Below, in pieces: positions 41,895 through 50,128 of a stretch of DNA of 64,000 nt (positions are counted from its first letter, which is position 1; every line of letters begins with the position of its first letter). The stretch covers positions 56,560-120,559 of the forward strand of contig NZ_JAJTBG010000012.1 of the NCBI RefSeq assembly GCF_021287045.1. The letters run 5' to 3'. The DNA comes from Oryzomicrobium sp. GTDB lineage: Bacteria > Pseudomonadota > Gammaproteobacteria > Burkholderiales > Rhodocyclaceae. The notes under the pieces were generated by a model. It saw only the letters and a list, made by a program, of their open reading frames with translations. It did not search any database and had not been told where the DNA came from. The translations under genes and the position numbers were made by a program.

Positions 41895-42725
41895 TCACGC
41901 CGCCAAGGGCTGGGGGTGGCGCTGCTTTTCGTAGAGGAAGGTGAGCACCGCCTGGCGGCAGGCCAGGTAGGTCGGATCGGCGGCCAGGGCCAGCCGGTCC
42001 CGGGGGCGGGCCAGGGGCACCGGCAGAATTTCGCCGATGGTGGCCGCCGGGCCGTTGTTGAGCATCACCACCCGGTCGGCCAGCAGCACCGCCTCGTCCA
42101 CGTCGTGGGTAACCATCACCACCGTGGCCCGGGTGGCCTCGCAGATCTTCAGCAACTCGTCCTGCAACTTGGCCCGGGTCAGGGCGTCCAGAGCGCCGAA
42201 GGGCTCGTCCATGAGCAGCACCTTGGGCTCCATCGACAGGGCCCGGGCGATACCGACCCGCTGCTTCATGCCTCCGGAAATCTCGTGGGGGTACTTGGCG
42301 GCGGCGTGGGCCAGCCCCACCAGGGCCAGGGCGGCGTCGGTACGGGCCTTGAGCCTGGCCTTGCCTTCCTTGGCGCCAAATACTTTCTCCACGGCCAGGT
42401 GGATGTTGCCGAAGCAGGTCAGCCAAGGCAGCAGGGAATGGTTCTGGAACACCACCGCCCGCTCCGGGCCGGGCTTGGCGATCTCGCGGCCGTCGCAGAT
42501 CAGGGCGCCGGCGGTGGGCACGGTCAGGCCGGCGATCAGGTTGAGCAGGGTCGATTTGCCGCAGCCGGAGTGGCCGATCAGGGTGATGAACTCGCCCTTG
42601 GCAATAGCCAGGTCGATGTCGCGCAGGGCGACGAAGCGGCCCTGCTTGGTGGCGAAGGCCTGCTCCACCCCCTGGAGGTGGACGAACTTGTCGGCGTGGC
42701 GGTCGATGGGTGTTGCGCTAACCAT
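41895..42725 (-). CDS. nrtD: nitrate ABC transporter ATP-binding protein
   Basis: The 276-residue ATPase has Walker A GHSGCGKS, signature ISGGMKQRVGIARALS, Walker B LLMDEPFGALDA and a switch His (VTHDVDEAV), and resembles NrtD/SsuB-type importers most closely. With NrtA and NrtB it imports nitrate or nitrite. AGGAG precedes the ATG. It is the last gene of the nrtA-nrtB-nrtD operon. Lacking a NrtA-like C-terminal fusion, it is the NrtD rather than the NrtC form. Confidence 0.92.
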   Translation of the reverse strand: MVSATPIDRHADKFVHLQGVEQAFATKQGRFVALRDIDLAIAKGEFITLIGHSGCGKSTLLNLIAGLTVPTAGALICDGREIAKPGPERAVVFQNHSLLPWLTCFGNIHLAVEKVFGAKEGKARLKARTDAALALVGLAHAAAKYPHEISGGMKQRVGIARALSMEPKVLLMDEPFGALDALTRAKLQDELLKICEATRATVVMVTHDVDEAVLLADRVVMLNNGPAATIGEILPVPLARPRDRLALAADPTYLACRQAVLTFLYEKQRHPQPLAA

Positions 42726-42750
42726 GGCAGCGTCTCCTGAAAGGGGGGAA

Positions 42751-43617
42751 TCAGCGGGATTCGAAGGTGAAGCGCTTGGCCAGCAGCATCAGGCCCTGGT
42801 CGAGCAGCAGGCCGACGATGCCGATGACGCCGATGGCGATGAGGATGTGGGCGACGTTGAGGTTGTTCCACTCGTCCCACACCCAGAAACCGATGCCGAC
42901 GCCGCCGGTGAGCATCTCCGCGGCGACGATCACCAGCCAGGCCACGCCGATGGACAGGCGCACCCCGGTGAGCACGGCGGGCAGCACCGCCGGCAGGAGG
43001 ATGCGGGTGAACACCTGCCATTCGGACAGGGCCAGCACCCGGGCCACGTTCAGGTAGTCCTGGGGCACCTGCTTCACCCCGGCGGCGGTGTTGAGGATCA
43101 TCGGCCAGATCGAGCAGATGAACAGGGTCCAGGTGGCCGCCGGGTCGGCCTTCTTGAACACCAGCAGGCCGATGGGCAACCAGGCCAGGGGCGACACCGG
43201 GCGCAGCAGGCTGATGATGGGCGAGAGCATGCGCGCCAGGAAATCGAAGCGGCCAATGAGAAAGCCGAGGGGAATGCCCACCGCCGCGGCGATGCCGAAG
43301 CCGATGCCGACCCGTTGCAGCGAGGCCAGCACGTTCCAGCCGATGCCCTGGTCGTTGGGGGTGTTGCGGTAGAAGGGGTCGCCAAACAGCTTGACCGCCT
43401 CCTGCCAGGTGGCCACCGGCCCGGGGATGCCGCTGCCGCCCGAGAGGGTGGCGACGTACCAGATGGCGACGAAGGCGGCCAGGCCGAGCAGGGGCGGCAG
43501 CACCGCCTTGACCAGGCGCAGAAGGGCGTCGCTCCCTTGGCCCTCCTTCCCCATCTTGCCGGAAAGCAAGGCGGGACGCGGGGTTTCAGAGGGTGTGGCC
43601 GGAGCGCTAGATTCCAT
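42751..43617 (-). CDS. nrtB: nitrate ABC transporter permease, N-terminus possibly frameshifted
   Basis: The 288-residue permease has six membrane spans and the ABC EAA loop region typical of NrtB. The uninterrupted frame has ATG 43617 with GGAG eight bases upstream. A better start, ATG 43753 with AAGGAG, opens a frame that joins this one only if the run of eight G at 43673-43680 had seven. The joined product would be 333 residues with a natural-looking N-terminus (MTTYSATADALPLGDP... ALEARLDANLQASPLE). Either the run is a sequencing error, a slippage site, or the extension is dead. Confidence 0.85.
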   Translation of the reverse strand: MESSAPATPSETPRPALLSGKMGKEGQGSDALLRLVKAVLPPLLGLAAFVAIWYVATLSGGSGIPGPVATWQEAVKLFGDPFYRNTPNDQGIGWNVLASLQRVGIGFGIAAAVGIPLGFLIGRFDFLARMLSPIISLLRPVSPLAWLPIGLLVFKKADPAATWTLFICSIWPMILNTAAGVKQVPQDYLNVARVLALSEWQVFTRILLPAVLPAVLTGVRLSIGVAWLVIVAAEMLTGGVGIGFWVWDEWNNLNVAHILIAIGVIGIVGLLLDQGLMLLAKRFTFESR

Positions 43618-43672
43618 GCGGCTCTCCAATGGGGATGCCTGAAGATTTGCGTCCAGCCTCGCTTCCAGGGCA

Positions 43673-43680
43673 GGGGGGGG
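43673..43680 (+). repeat. G8 homopolymer within the nrtB 5' region
   Basis: Eight consecutive G (C8 in the mRNA sense) mark the exact point where the frame starting at ATG 43753 would have to shift to join the nrtB frame. Homopolymers of this length are prone to slippage and to sequencing error. Confidence 0.8.
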
Positions 43681-43853
43681 TTGCCGTCGGTGGGGCGGCG
43701 GCGGCCGGATCGCCCAGGGGCAGGGCGTCGGCGGTGGCGCTGTAGGTGGTCATGGCGGACTCCTTCTCATGCAATCAATTCGGTGGTGCAGCGCGGGGCG
43801 GGGCGGGCAGCTCGCGTCGTCCTGCCCGCCCCGCACGGAGCAACCCATCGCAG

Positions 43854-45197
43854 TCAGGCGTGGACCTTGAAACCGTCGGCGTACTTCTTCGGGTCCTTGC
43901 CATCCCAGACCACCCCGTCGATCAGCTTCGAGGTGCGCATCTCGCTCTTGGGCAGGGCCACGCCGGCGGCCTGGGCCCCCTGGGTGTAGAGGTCGATGCG
44001 ATTCACCTTCCTGGCCACCGCCAGGTAGTCCGGGTGTTCCTTGAGCAGGCCCCAGCGCTTGTGCTGGGTGAGGAACCACATGCCGTCGGACAGGTAAGGG
44101 AAGTTCACCGTCCCGTCGTTGAAGAATTTCATGTGGTTCTTGTCGTCCCAGCTCTTGCCCAGGCCATTGCTGTAGCGGCCCAGCATCCGTTCCAGGATCA
44201 CCTCGGGGTCGGTGTTCACGTAGGACTTCTGGGCGATGGTCTCGGCGGTGGCGCGCCGGTTGGCGAGCGACCCGTCGATCCAGCGGCTGGCGTCGAGAAT
44301 GGCGGCGATCATCGCCCGGCTGGTGTTGGGGTGCTTGCTGGCGAAGTCGGCGGTGGTGCCCAGCACCTTCTCCGGGTGATCCACCCACACCTCCTGGGTG
44401 GTCACGGCGGTAAAGCCGATCTTGTCCATGATCGCCCGGTTGTTCCACGGCTCGCCGACGCAAAAGCCGTCCATGTTGCCCACCCGCATGTTGGCCACCA
44501 TCTGCGGCGGCGGTACGGTGATGGTCTTCACGTCCTTCAACGGGTTGATGTCGTGGGCCGCCAGCCAGTAGTACAGCCACATGGCGTGGGTGCCGGTGGG
44601 GAAGGTCTGGGCGAAGGTGAGTTCGGCGCCGGCCCCGGGCTTGCCGGCGATCAGCTTCTTCAGGCTGGCCCCGTCGGTGACGCCCAGGTCGCGCAGCTTG
44701 TTGGCCAGGGTGATGGCCTGGCCGTTCTGGTTGAGGCCCATCAGCACCGCCATGTCCTTCTTCGGCCCGCCGACGCCCATCTGCACGCCATAGACCAGGC
44801 CGTAGAGGACGTGGGCGGCGTCCAGCTCGCCGTTGACCAGTTTGTCGCGCACGGCGGCCCAGGAGGCCTCCTTGCTCGGGATGATCTTGATGCCGTACTT
44901 CTCGTCGAACTTGTTCACCGCCGCCATCACCACCGAGGCGCAGTCGGTAAGGGGAATGAAGCCGATGCGCACCTCCTTCTTCTCCGGTGCGTTGGCCGTG
45001 CCGGGAACCGGCCCGGCGGCCCGGGCCTCGCCCGGCACCAGACTGCCCACCCCGGCGCTCACCCCCATCCCCAGCACGCCGGCGCCGGCGGACAGGCGCA
45101 GCCCGGCGGTGAGGAAGGAACGGCGTTCGGCATTGATGGCGGCCGGCATGGCAGCGTCGGCGGCGTCGGCAGCGGGAAAGCGATTCAAGCGGTTCAT
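43854..45197 (-). CDS. nrtA: nitrate ABC transporter substrate-binding protein
   Basis: The 447-residue protein resembles NrtA: VRIGFIPLTDCASVVMAAVN, the nitrate-binding region with ETFPTGTHAMWLYYWLAA-like LTFAQTFPTGTHAMWLY, and VGNMDGFCVGEPWNNRA. The N-terminus has a twin-arginine-like signal (ERRSFLTAGLRLSAGAG), so it is exported, unlike the cytoplasmic sensor NasS. Start 45197 has GGGAG upstream. Its leader carries a sigma-54 promoter, two ANTAR-type hairpins and a terminator. Confidence 0.92.
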   Translation of the reverse strand: MNRLNRFPAADAADAAMPAAINAERRSFLTAGLRLSAGAGVLGMGVSAGVGSLVPGEARAAGPVPGTANAPEKKEVRIGFIPLTDCASVVMAAVNKFDEKYGIKIIPSKEASWAAVRDKLVNGELDAAHVLYGLVYGVQMGVGGPKKDMAVLMGLNQNGQAITLANKLRDLGVTDGASLKKLIAGKPGAGAELTFAQTFPTGTHAMWLYYWLAAHDINPLKDVKTITVPPPQMVANMRVGNMDGFCVGEPWNNRAIMDKIGFTAVTTQEVWVDHPEKVLGTTADFASKHPNTSRAMIAAILDASRWIDGSLANRRATAETIAQKSYVNTDPEVILERMLGRYSNGLGKSWDDKNHMKFFNDGTVNFPYLSDGMWFLTQHKRWGLLKEHPDYLAVARKVNRIDLYTQGAQAAGVALPKSEMRTSKLIDGVVWDGKDPKKYADGFKVHA

Positions 45198-45236
45198 GTG
45201 CGGCTCCCTGGCAGATGGAAAAACAGGCGTCCGGGT

Positions 45237-45293
45237 AAAAAAGACGGCGTCACACCCCGGCAGGAGGAGGTGTTCCGCCGGGATGGACGCCGT
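45237..45293 (-). terminator. leader terminator of nrtA
   Basis: On the minus strand ACGGCGTC (45293-45286) pairs with GACGCCGT (45251-45244). An inner CCCGGC/GCCGGG pair extends the stem, and six T (45242-45237) follow. It lies between the nrtA promoter and its ATG, and its 5' arm overlaps the second ANTAR-type hairpin, so the two structures exclude each other. Confidence 0.88.
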
Positions 45294-45333
45294 TGTCCAA
45301 GCCACTCGACCGCGCCGCCCTTGGCACGGTCGA
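45284..45333 (-). promoter_or_regulatory. ANTAR-type tandem hairpins in the nrtA leader
   Basis: Hairpin 1 (45333-45306) has an 11-bp stem, TCGACCGTGCC with GGCGCGGTCGA, and the loop AAGGGC. After a six-base linker, hairpin 2 (45299-45284) has stem TGGAC/GTCCA and loop AACGGC. Both loops are six bases with A1 and G4, the hallmark of RNA bound by ANTAR proteins. Hairpin 1 begins at the predicted transcription start. Confidence 0.85.
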
Positions 45334-45342
45334 TCCTTATTT

Positions 45343-45358
45343 AGCAACCGCCGTGCCA
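45343..45358 (-). promoter_or_regulatory. sigma-54 promoter of nrtABD
   Basis: TGGCACGGCGGTTGCT matches the -24/-12 consensus perfectly. The predicted start is near 45332. The same 16-mer serves nirB. An NtrC-type box lies 78 bases upstream. Confidence 0.9.
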
Positions 45359-45384
45359 CTCGCCAAAAAAACCCGCAACCCGTT

Positions 45385-45404
45385 GTTTACAAATGGTTTA
45401 CAAA
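45385..45404. repeat. GTTTACAAA direct repeat upstream of the nrtA promoter
   Basis: Two copies of GTTTACAAA start at 45385 and 45396, eleven bases apart, between the promoter and the NtrC-type box. The AT-rich, helix-phased arrangement may aid bending or bind a further regulator. Confidence 0.45.
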
Positions 45405-45435
45405 CCTCCGGCGGCTCTCCTGGAAAAACGGCTCC

Positions 45436-45452
45436 GGCACCCGAACCGTGCC
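45436..45452. promoter_or_regulatory. NtrC-type box of nrtA
   Basis: GGCAC-N7-GTGCC is a symmetric 17-base site in the layout of the NtrC consensus TGCAC-N7-GTGCA, differing at the outer bases of each half. Confidence 0.6.
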
Positions 45453-45558
45453 TTTTCCTGACCGTCACCTGCCGCCATGCACAAAAACGGGGAGGCAATT
45501 CCGGCCCGTTCCCAGCTCACGGGGCAACGCCCCCCGCCCCGGCCGGACAAAGCCGGGC

Positions 45559-45586
45559 AAAAAAAGCGGGCTCCCGCAGGAGCCCG
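45559..45586 (-). terminator. terminator of nasT
   Basis: On the minus strand GGGCTCC-TGCG-GGAGCCC is followed by seven T. It ends nasT transcription before the separate nrtA promoter. Confidence 0.9.
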
Positions 45587-45626
45587 TTCAAGGTGAAACG
45601 GAGGAGATCACTACGCGAAGATCGCG

Positions 45627-46235
45627 TCACAACAACAACCGCGCCGTTTCCAGCACGTTCTGCGCCACTGTCCCGATAGGCTGGCCCCGATCCATGGCCA
45701 GCTTGCGGAGCAGCTTGTAGGCCTCGTCTTCGTCGAGGCCCTTGAGCTTCATGAGCAGCCCCTTGGCCTGTTCCACCAGGCGCCGCTCGGACAATTTCTT
45801 CTGGGTTAGCACCAGCTCCCGCTTGAGGGCCTGTTCGGCCTCGAAGCGGGCCAGGGCCACGTCCATCACCGGCTTGACCCGGGCCGGTTCCAGGCCGTCC
45901 ACCACGTAGGCGGCGACGCCGGCCTTCATGGCATCGCGGATGCAGTCCTGGTCGCCCTCGTCGGCGAAGATCACCACCGGCCGGGGCATGTCCCGGTTCA
46001 TGGCCGCCAGGTGCTCCAGGGTGTCCCGGGACGGGTTGTCGGTGCCGATCAAGATCATGTCGGGCTTGAGGACCTCCACCTGGCGCGCCAAGTCCTCGGC
46101 CCCAGCCAGCACCGCCGCCACCTGGCAGCCGGCCATGGCCAGGCCGGCGCACAGCTCGGCGCCGCGACGGTGCGACTCGTCGATCACCAGCACCCGCAGG
46201 GCAGCCGTAGCGGCAGGAGGAGAAAGGGGCTTCAT
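45627..46235 (-). CDS. nasT: ANTAR-domain antitermination regulator NasT
   Basis: The 202-residue protein has an N-terminal receiver-like domain (RVLVIDESHRRGAELC) and a C-terminal ANTAR domain (about residues 140-202: RRLVEQAKGLLMKLKGLDED and YKLLRKLAMDRGQPI). NasT binds nitrate-operon leader RNA to prevent termination and is normally held by NasS. At the phospho-acceptor position the sequence is MILIGTDNP, with Gly (about G64) where Asp is usual, so phosphorylation is unlikely. No nasS is adjacent. It has its own sigma-54 promoter and terminator. Confidence 0.9.
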   Translation of the reverse strand: MKPLSPPAATAALRVLVIDESHRRGAELCAGLAMAGCQVAAVLAGAEDLARQVEVLKPDMILIGTDNPSRDTLEHLAAMNRDMPRPVVIFADEGDQDCIRDAMKAGVAAYVVDGLEPARVKPVMDVALARFEAEQALKRELVLTQKKLSERRLVEQAKGLLMKLKGLDEDEAYKLLRKLAMDRGQPIGTVAQNVLETARLLL

Positions 46236-46332
46236 GGGCGAGAAAAACGCGGCACGGGATCGGAAGCGGAAATTCAGGACTCGGGAGTCGAGACCCGCCG
46301 GCCTGGGCCGACGGGTGGTTCGCCAAGCATTC

Positions 46333-46348
46333 AGCAAGACCCGGGCCA
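46333..46348 (-). promoter_or_regulatory. sigma-54 promoter of nasT
   Basis: TGGCCCGGGTCTTGCT keeps GG and GC at ten-base spacing and differs from TGGCACG-N4-TTGCT at one position. Predicted start near 46322, leader of about 87 bases. Confidence 0.72.
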
Positions 46349-46410
46349 GAAACCCGTTTCTTTTAAATCAAGGCGTTGGCAAATCCCCAGGGCCGTTCCC
46401 GAATAATCCG

Positions 46411-46427
46411 CGCACCAATACGGTGCC
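46411..46427. promoter_or_regulatory. NtrC-type box of nasT
   Basis: CGCACCAATACGGTGCC fits TGCACYANNNTGGTGCA in most positions and lies 62 bases upstream of the -24 element, nearly the same spacing as at nasA. Confidence 0.65.
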
Positions 46428-46510
46428 GCGCCCGGTCCCCACGCCCGGCCTTGGCACGGCTACGGGGTGGCGCCAGGCCCGCAGGTGCCGCGGGCGGCGG
46501 AACGGGATGA

Positions 46511-46909
46511 TCAGGCCGCCGAAACGATGCCCGGGATGGCGTCCAGTTGCGCCAGGGCATGGCCGGCCATGGCCGCCACCACGGCGGGGGCTTCGCCCAC
46601 CGGCGGCGCCAGGTCGAGGCGCAGGCCCGGATGGCGGGCGCGCAGGGCGTCGAGCAGCAGGGGCAGATCGCGCTTGAGGTGACCGCCCTGGGCGATGAAC
46701 AGGGGCACCACGGCGATGTGGCGGATGCCCTCGCCCACCAGGGCATCCGCGCAGGATTCCAGGCCCGGGGCCATGAATTCGAGAAAGGCCAGCTCGACCC
46801 GGGTGCCGGGGGAGCGGGCCAGGATGACGTCGCGCACCCGGTGCATGGGCAGGGCCCATTCCGGGTCCCGGGCACCGTGGGCGAAGAGGATGAGGGCGGG
46901 AGTGGTCAT
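46511..46909 (-). CDS. cbiX: sirohydrochlorin chelatase-like protein (CbiX/SirB)
   Basis: The 132-residue protein is a short CbiX-type chelatase with metal-site histidines about H11 (LILFAHGARD) and H77 (FIAQGGHLKRD). It would insert iron (or cobalt) into sirohydrochlorin. In this setting it most likely supplies siroheme for the NirB nitrite reductase, which fits its place as the last gene of the nirB-nirD-narK-kinase-cbiX series. ATG 46909 is chosen over a frame reaching 46936. Confidence 0.88.
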   Translation of the reverse strand: MTTPALILFAHGARDPEWALPMHRVRDVILARSPGTRVELAFLEFMAPGLESCADALVGEGIRHIAVVPLFIAQGGHLKRDLPLLLDALRARHPGLRLDLAPPVGEAPAVVAAMAGHALAQLDAIPGIVSAA

Positions 46910-46984
46910 AAGGGTTCCGAGGATAGCACCGTGCACGCCCCCCGGGGGTGGCCTGCACCGGGGAGCGGCGGTCGGGTCAGACGC

Positions 46985-48787
46985 TCAACGCCCCAGCAGC
47001 CACAGCAGCAGGAGCAGGTTGATGCCCAGGGAAACCGCCGCCAGGCCGCGCCAAAAGGCTAGGCCGTGGCGCGCCAGCCAGGGGCGCGGGCGATGGCGGG
47101 GCACCGCATCGGGCCGGGCCGCCCCCCGTTCCAGGGCCAGGAGGAATTCCTCGGCGGTCTCGAAGCGCCCCGCCGGCTCTCGGGCCACCGCCTTGAGCAG
47201 CAGGCCTTCCAGCCAGGCCGGCACGTCAGGCCGGTAGCGCGACGGGGGAACCGGCTCGCCGAAGCGGGGATGCTGGAACGGCTCGATCTCGCCGTAGGGG
47301 TAGCGCCGGGTGAGCAGGTGGTAGAGGGTGACGCCGGCCGCGTACAGGTCGTGGCCGGGGGTGACGACAACGCCATCGAACAGCTCCGGGGCCATGAACG
47401 ACGGGGTGCCCGGGGTCTCCCGCTGGGCATGACCGGCTTCGCCGCTGCCGCCCTCCCCCTCGCCGGAACTGATCGACACGCCCAGGTCGAGCAAGCGCAG
47501 CCGGCCGTCCTGGCCCAGATGGACGTTGGCCGGCTTCACGTCCCGGTGGGCGATCTCCAGGCGGTGCAGGGCAGCCAGGGCCTTGAGCAGGCGGATGCCG
47601 TGCTGCACCACCTCGGCGGCGGGGAAATGGCGGCCTGCGTCCAGGTGGTCCTGGAGGGAGGCCCCCTCGTGCCAGGTCATCAGGAAATACAGGCAGCTGC
47701 GCCGCTCTGTCGGCACCACTTGGGGAAAGAACGGGGCGACGACGCGGCGGCCGCGCCATTCCTCGGCCACCAGCCGGGCCGCCTCGTGGTGGTCCCCAGC
47801 CAGTTCCGGGCGCAGGGTCTTCATCACCAGCTGCTGGCCGGTGCGGGTGTCGCGCACCCGGTACAGGAGGGTGAGGCGCGAATCCCGCAGCACCGCCTCC
47901 ACCAGCAGGCCGTCCAGGGTCTGGCCAGGCTTGAGCCGGGGCGGCAGGGGCAGGCGCGCCTCGGCCTCCAGGGAATCGAGCAGGCGGCCGCTGGGCAGGG
48001 ACTGAACCGCCAGGACCACGGCGCTGGCGTTGTCGCTGCCGCCGGCGGCCAGGGCCAGGCTGGCCAACCCGGCGGCCGCCTGCTGGGGATCGGGCTGGTG
48101 CAGCAGCACCTCCCGCAACCGGGCGTCGGGCAGCATGCCCCATACGCCGTCGGTGAGCAGCAGGAAGCGGTCGCCGGCCTGGAGGGCGCCCTCGCCGAAA
48201 TCCGGGGCGAGGAAGGCGTCCAGCCCCACCGCCCGGGACAGCACGTGGCGCAGTTCCGGATGTTCCCAGGTGTGGTCGCTGGTCAGGCGGATCAACTGGC
48301 CGTCGCGCAGCAGGTAGATGCGGCTGTCGCCGACGTGCACCGTGTAGTAGCGCCGCCCGCGCAGCACCAGGGCCGTCAGGGTGGTGGCCATGCCCGCCAG
48401 GGAACGGTCCCGGGCGGCCTGGGCCAGCACCCAGCGGTTGAGGGCCTGCACCACCTTGTCCAGGGCCTGGAGTACCGACCAGGTGTCCGGCGTGGCGTAG
48501 TAGTCGCTCAAGAGGCCGCGCACCGTGTATTCGGCCGCCTCCCGCCCGCCCTGATGGCCGCCCACGCCGTCGGCCACCGCCGCCATCAGCCCCTTGTGGG
48601 CCAGGATGCGGCCTTCCGGGGTGACCACGCCGCAGAAATCCTCGTTACGCACCCGGGGGCCGGTGAGGGACGCGTGCCCCACCTGCACCACCAGCCCGCC
48701 GCCTGGAACGGCGGCGGGCTGGACGGTTGGCGCGGCACCGGCGGCAGGCGCCGGGGAGGCCGAGGGGGAGGCGGGCAGGTTGGGCAT
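46985..48787 (-). CDS. fused PP2C phosphatase / Ser-Thr protein kinase
   Basis: The 600-residue protein joins an N-terminal PP2C phosphatase (RNEDF; ADGVGGHQGG; GDSRIYLLRDG; SDNASAVV) to a Hanks-type kinase (lysine in QLVMKTLRPE; HRDVKPANVHLG; DLG in place of DFG; GTPSFMAPEL) and ends with one membrane span (AAVSLGINLLLLLWLLG). All main catalytic motifs are present. It lies between narK and cbiX, so a role in controlling nitrate assimilation is likely from context, and such fusions are often found beside assimilatory nitrate genes. Its target is unknown. Confidence 0.93.
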   Translation of the reverse strand: MPNLPASPSASPAPAAGAAPTVQPAAVPGGGLVVQVGHASLTGPRVRNEDFCGVVTPEGRILAHKGLMAAVADGVGGHQGGREAAEYTVRGLLSDYYATPDTWSVLQALDKVVQALNRWVLAQAARDRSLAGMATTLTALVLRGRRYYTVHVGDSRIYLLRDGQLIRLTSDHTWEHPELRHVLSRAVGLDAFLAPDFGEGALQAGDRFLLLTDGVWGMLPDARLREVLLHQPDPQQAAAGLASLALAAGGSDNASAVVLAVQSLPSGRLLDSLEAEARLPLPPRLKPGQTLDGLLVEAVLRDSRLTLLYRVRDTRTGQQLVMKTLRPELAGDHHEAARLVAEEWRGRRVVAPFFPQVVPTERRSCLYFLMTWHEGASLQDHLDAGRHFPAAEVVQHGIRLLKALAALHRLEIAHRDVKPANVHLGQDGRLRLLDLGVSISSGEGEGGSGEAGHAQRETPGTPSFMAPELFDGVVVTPGHDLYAAGVTLYHLLTRRYPYGEIEPFQHPRFGEPVPPSRYRPDVPAWLEGLLLKAVAREPAGRFETAEEFLLALERGAARPDAVPRHRPRPWLARHGLAFWRGLAAVSLGINLLLLLWLLGR

Positions 48788-48869
48788 GATCTTCACTCTA
48801 GAATCGCCCCGCCGGCTGCGCAGCCCCGCCAAGGTGACCGAGATGTAACAGATGTAAGCACTGTCGCCG

Positions 48870-50084
48870 TCAGATGCGCGCCGCCGACAGGTGGGCGGCG
48901 CCCCAGGTGGTGCGCCAGCGGGACTTCACCCCGGTCAGGCCGGCCAGGGCCACCAGGGCCAGGCCGGCGAAGGCCAGCAGCCCCGGCCCGTAGCTGCCGG
49001 TGAGCTGCCTGGAAAGGCCCAGGCTGGACGCCAGATAGAAGCCGCCGATGCCGCCGGCCATGCCCACCAGCCCGGTCATCACGCCGATCTCCTTGCGGAA
49101 GCGCTGGGGCACCAACTGGAACACGGCGCCGTTGCCCATGCCCAGGGCCAGCATGGCGGGCACGAAGGCCGCCACCGCCATCCAGGCCCGGGGCAGCCCG
49201 GTGCTGGCCAAGGCGAGGAAGAGCGCCGCCAGCAGGTACATGACGGTGAGGGTCCGCACCCCGCCGATGCGGTCGGCCAGGTTGCCGCCGATGGGCCGCA
49301 CCATGCTGCCGGCGAACACGCAGGCGGCGGTGAAGTAGCCGGCGGTGCGGGCATCCAGGCCGTACTGGGCGTTGAAGTAGATGGTCAGGGACGAGGCCAG
49401 GCCGACGAAGCCGCCGAAAGTCACCGCGTAGAAAAACATGAACCACCAGGCGTCCTTGTCGCGCAGCACCTTCAGGTATTCCCCCGGGGACTTGGCCGGA
49501 GGCGCCCCCGGGGCATCCTTGGCCAGGGCCAGGTAGAGAACCAGGACCAGGCACAGGGGGATCAGGGCCAGGCCGAAGACGTTGCCCCAGCCGTGGCTGG
49601 CGGCCAGGCCGGGGGCGAACAGGGCGGCCAGGGCGGTGCCCGAGTTGCCTGCCCCGGCGATGCCCAGGGCGGTGCCCTGGTGCTCCGGCGGATACCAGCG
49701 CGAGGCCAGGGGCAGGGCCACGGCGAAGGACGCCCCGGCCACGCCGAGGAAAACACCCAGCACCAGCACCTGCTCGAAGCTGTGGATGCCGAAGCGCCAG
49801 GCCACGGCCAGGGCGGCGATCACCACCACCTGGCCGACGGCGCCGGTGCGCTTGGGCCCGAGGGAATCCACCAGCAGGCCCATCACCAGGCGCAGCACGG
49901 CCCCGGCCAGCACCGGGGTGGCCACCATCAGGCCCTTTTCGGCGTGGGTCAGGTGCAGGTCCTGGGCGATCTGCACTCCCAGGGGGCCGAGGATGACCCA
50001 GACCATGAAGGCCAGGTCGAAGTACAAAAAGGCGGCCAGCAGGGTGGGCGGATGGCCGGCCTTGAGAAAGGATTGCTTGTCCAT
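48870..50084 (-). CDS. narK: NarK/NasA-type nitrate/nitrite transporter
   Basis: The 404-residue major facilitator protein has twelve spans and the nitrate signature motifs GAGNSGTALAALFAPGLA and the second glycine-rich GGIGGFYLASSLG. It is of the NarK1/NasA nitrate-proton type. Start 50084 has GAGGGAC upstream. It follows nirD by 44 bases. Together with the ABC system it gives two nitrate uptake routes in one window. Confidence 0.93.
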   Translation of the reverse strand: MDKQSFLKAGHPPTLLAAFLYFDLAFMVWVILGPLGVQIAQDLHLTHAEKGLMVATPVLAGAVLRLVMGLLVDSLGPKRTGAVGQVVVIAALAVAWRFGIHSFEQVLVLGVFLGVAGASFAVALPLASRWYPPEHQGTALGIAGAGNSGTALAALFAPGLAASHGWGNVFGLALIPLCLVLVLYLALAKDAPGAPPAKSPGEYLKVLRDKDAWWFMFFYAVTFGGFVGLASSLTIYFNAQYGLDARTAGYFTAACVFAGSMVRPIGGNLADRIGGVRTLTVMYLLAALFLALASTGLPRAWMAVAAFVPAMLALGMGNGAVFQLVPQRFRKEIGVMTGLVGMAGGIGGFYLASSLGLSRQLTGSYGPGLLAFAGLALVALAGLTGVKSRWRTTWGAAHLSAARI

Positions 50085-50128
50085 GACGAGTCCCTCGTAA
50101 CGGGATGAAAAAAGGACCGGGGCTGCGC

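Noticed and set aside
43854-45197. NasS rather than NrtA
   Set aside because: The protein has a twin-arginine-like export signal and heads an operon with permease and ATPase, whereas NasS is cytoplasmic and lacks a signal.
45559-45586. ANTAR hairpin after nasT
   Set aside because: It has a four-base loop and a T7 tract and lies upstream of the nrtA promoter, so it is a plain terminator.
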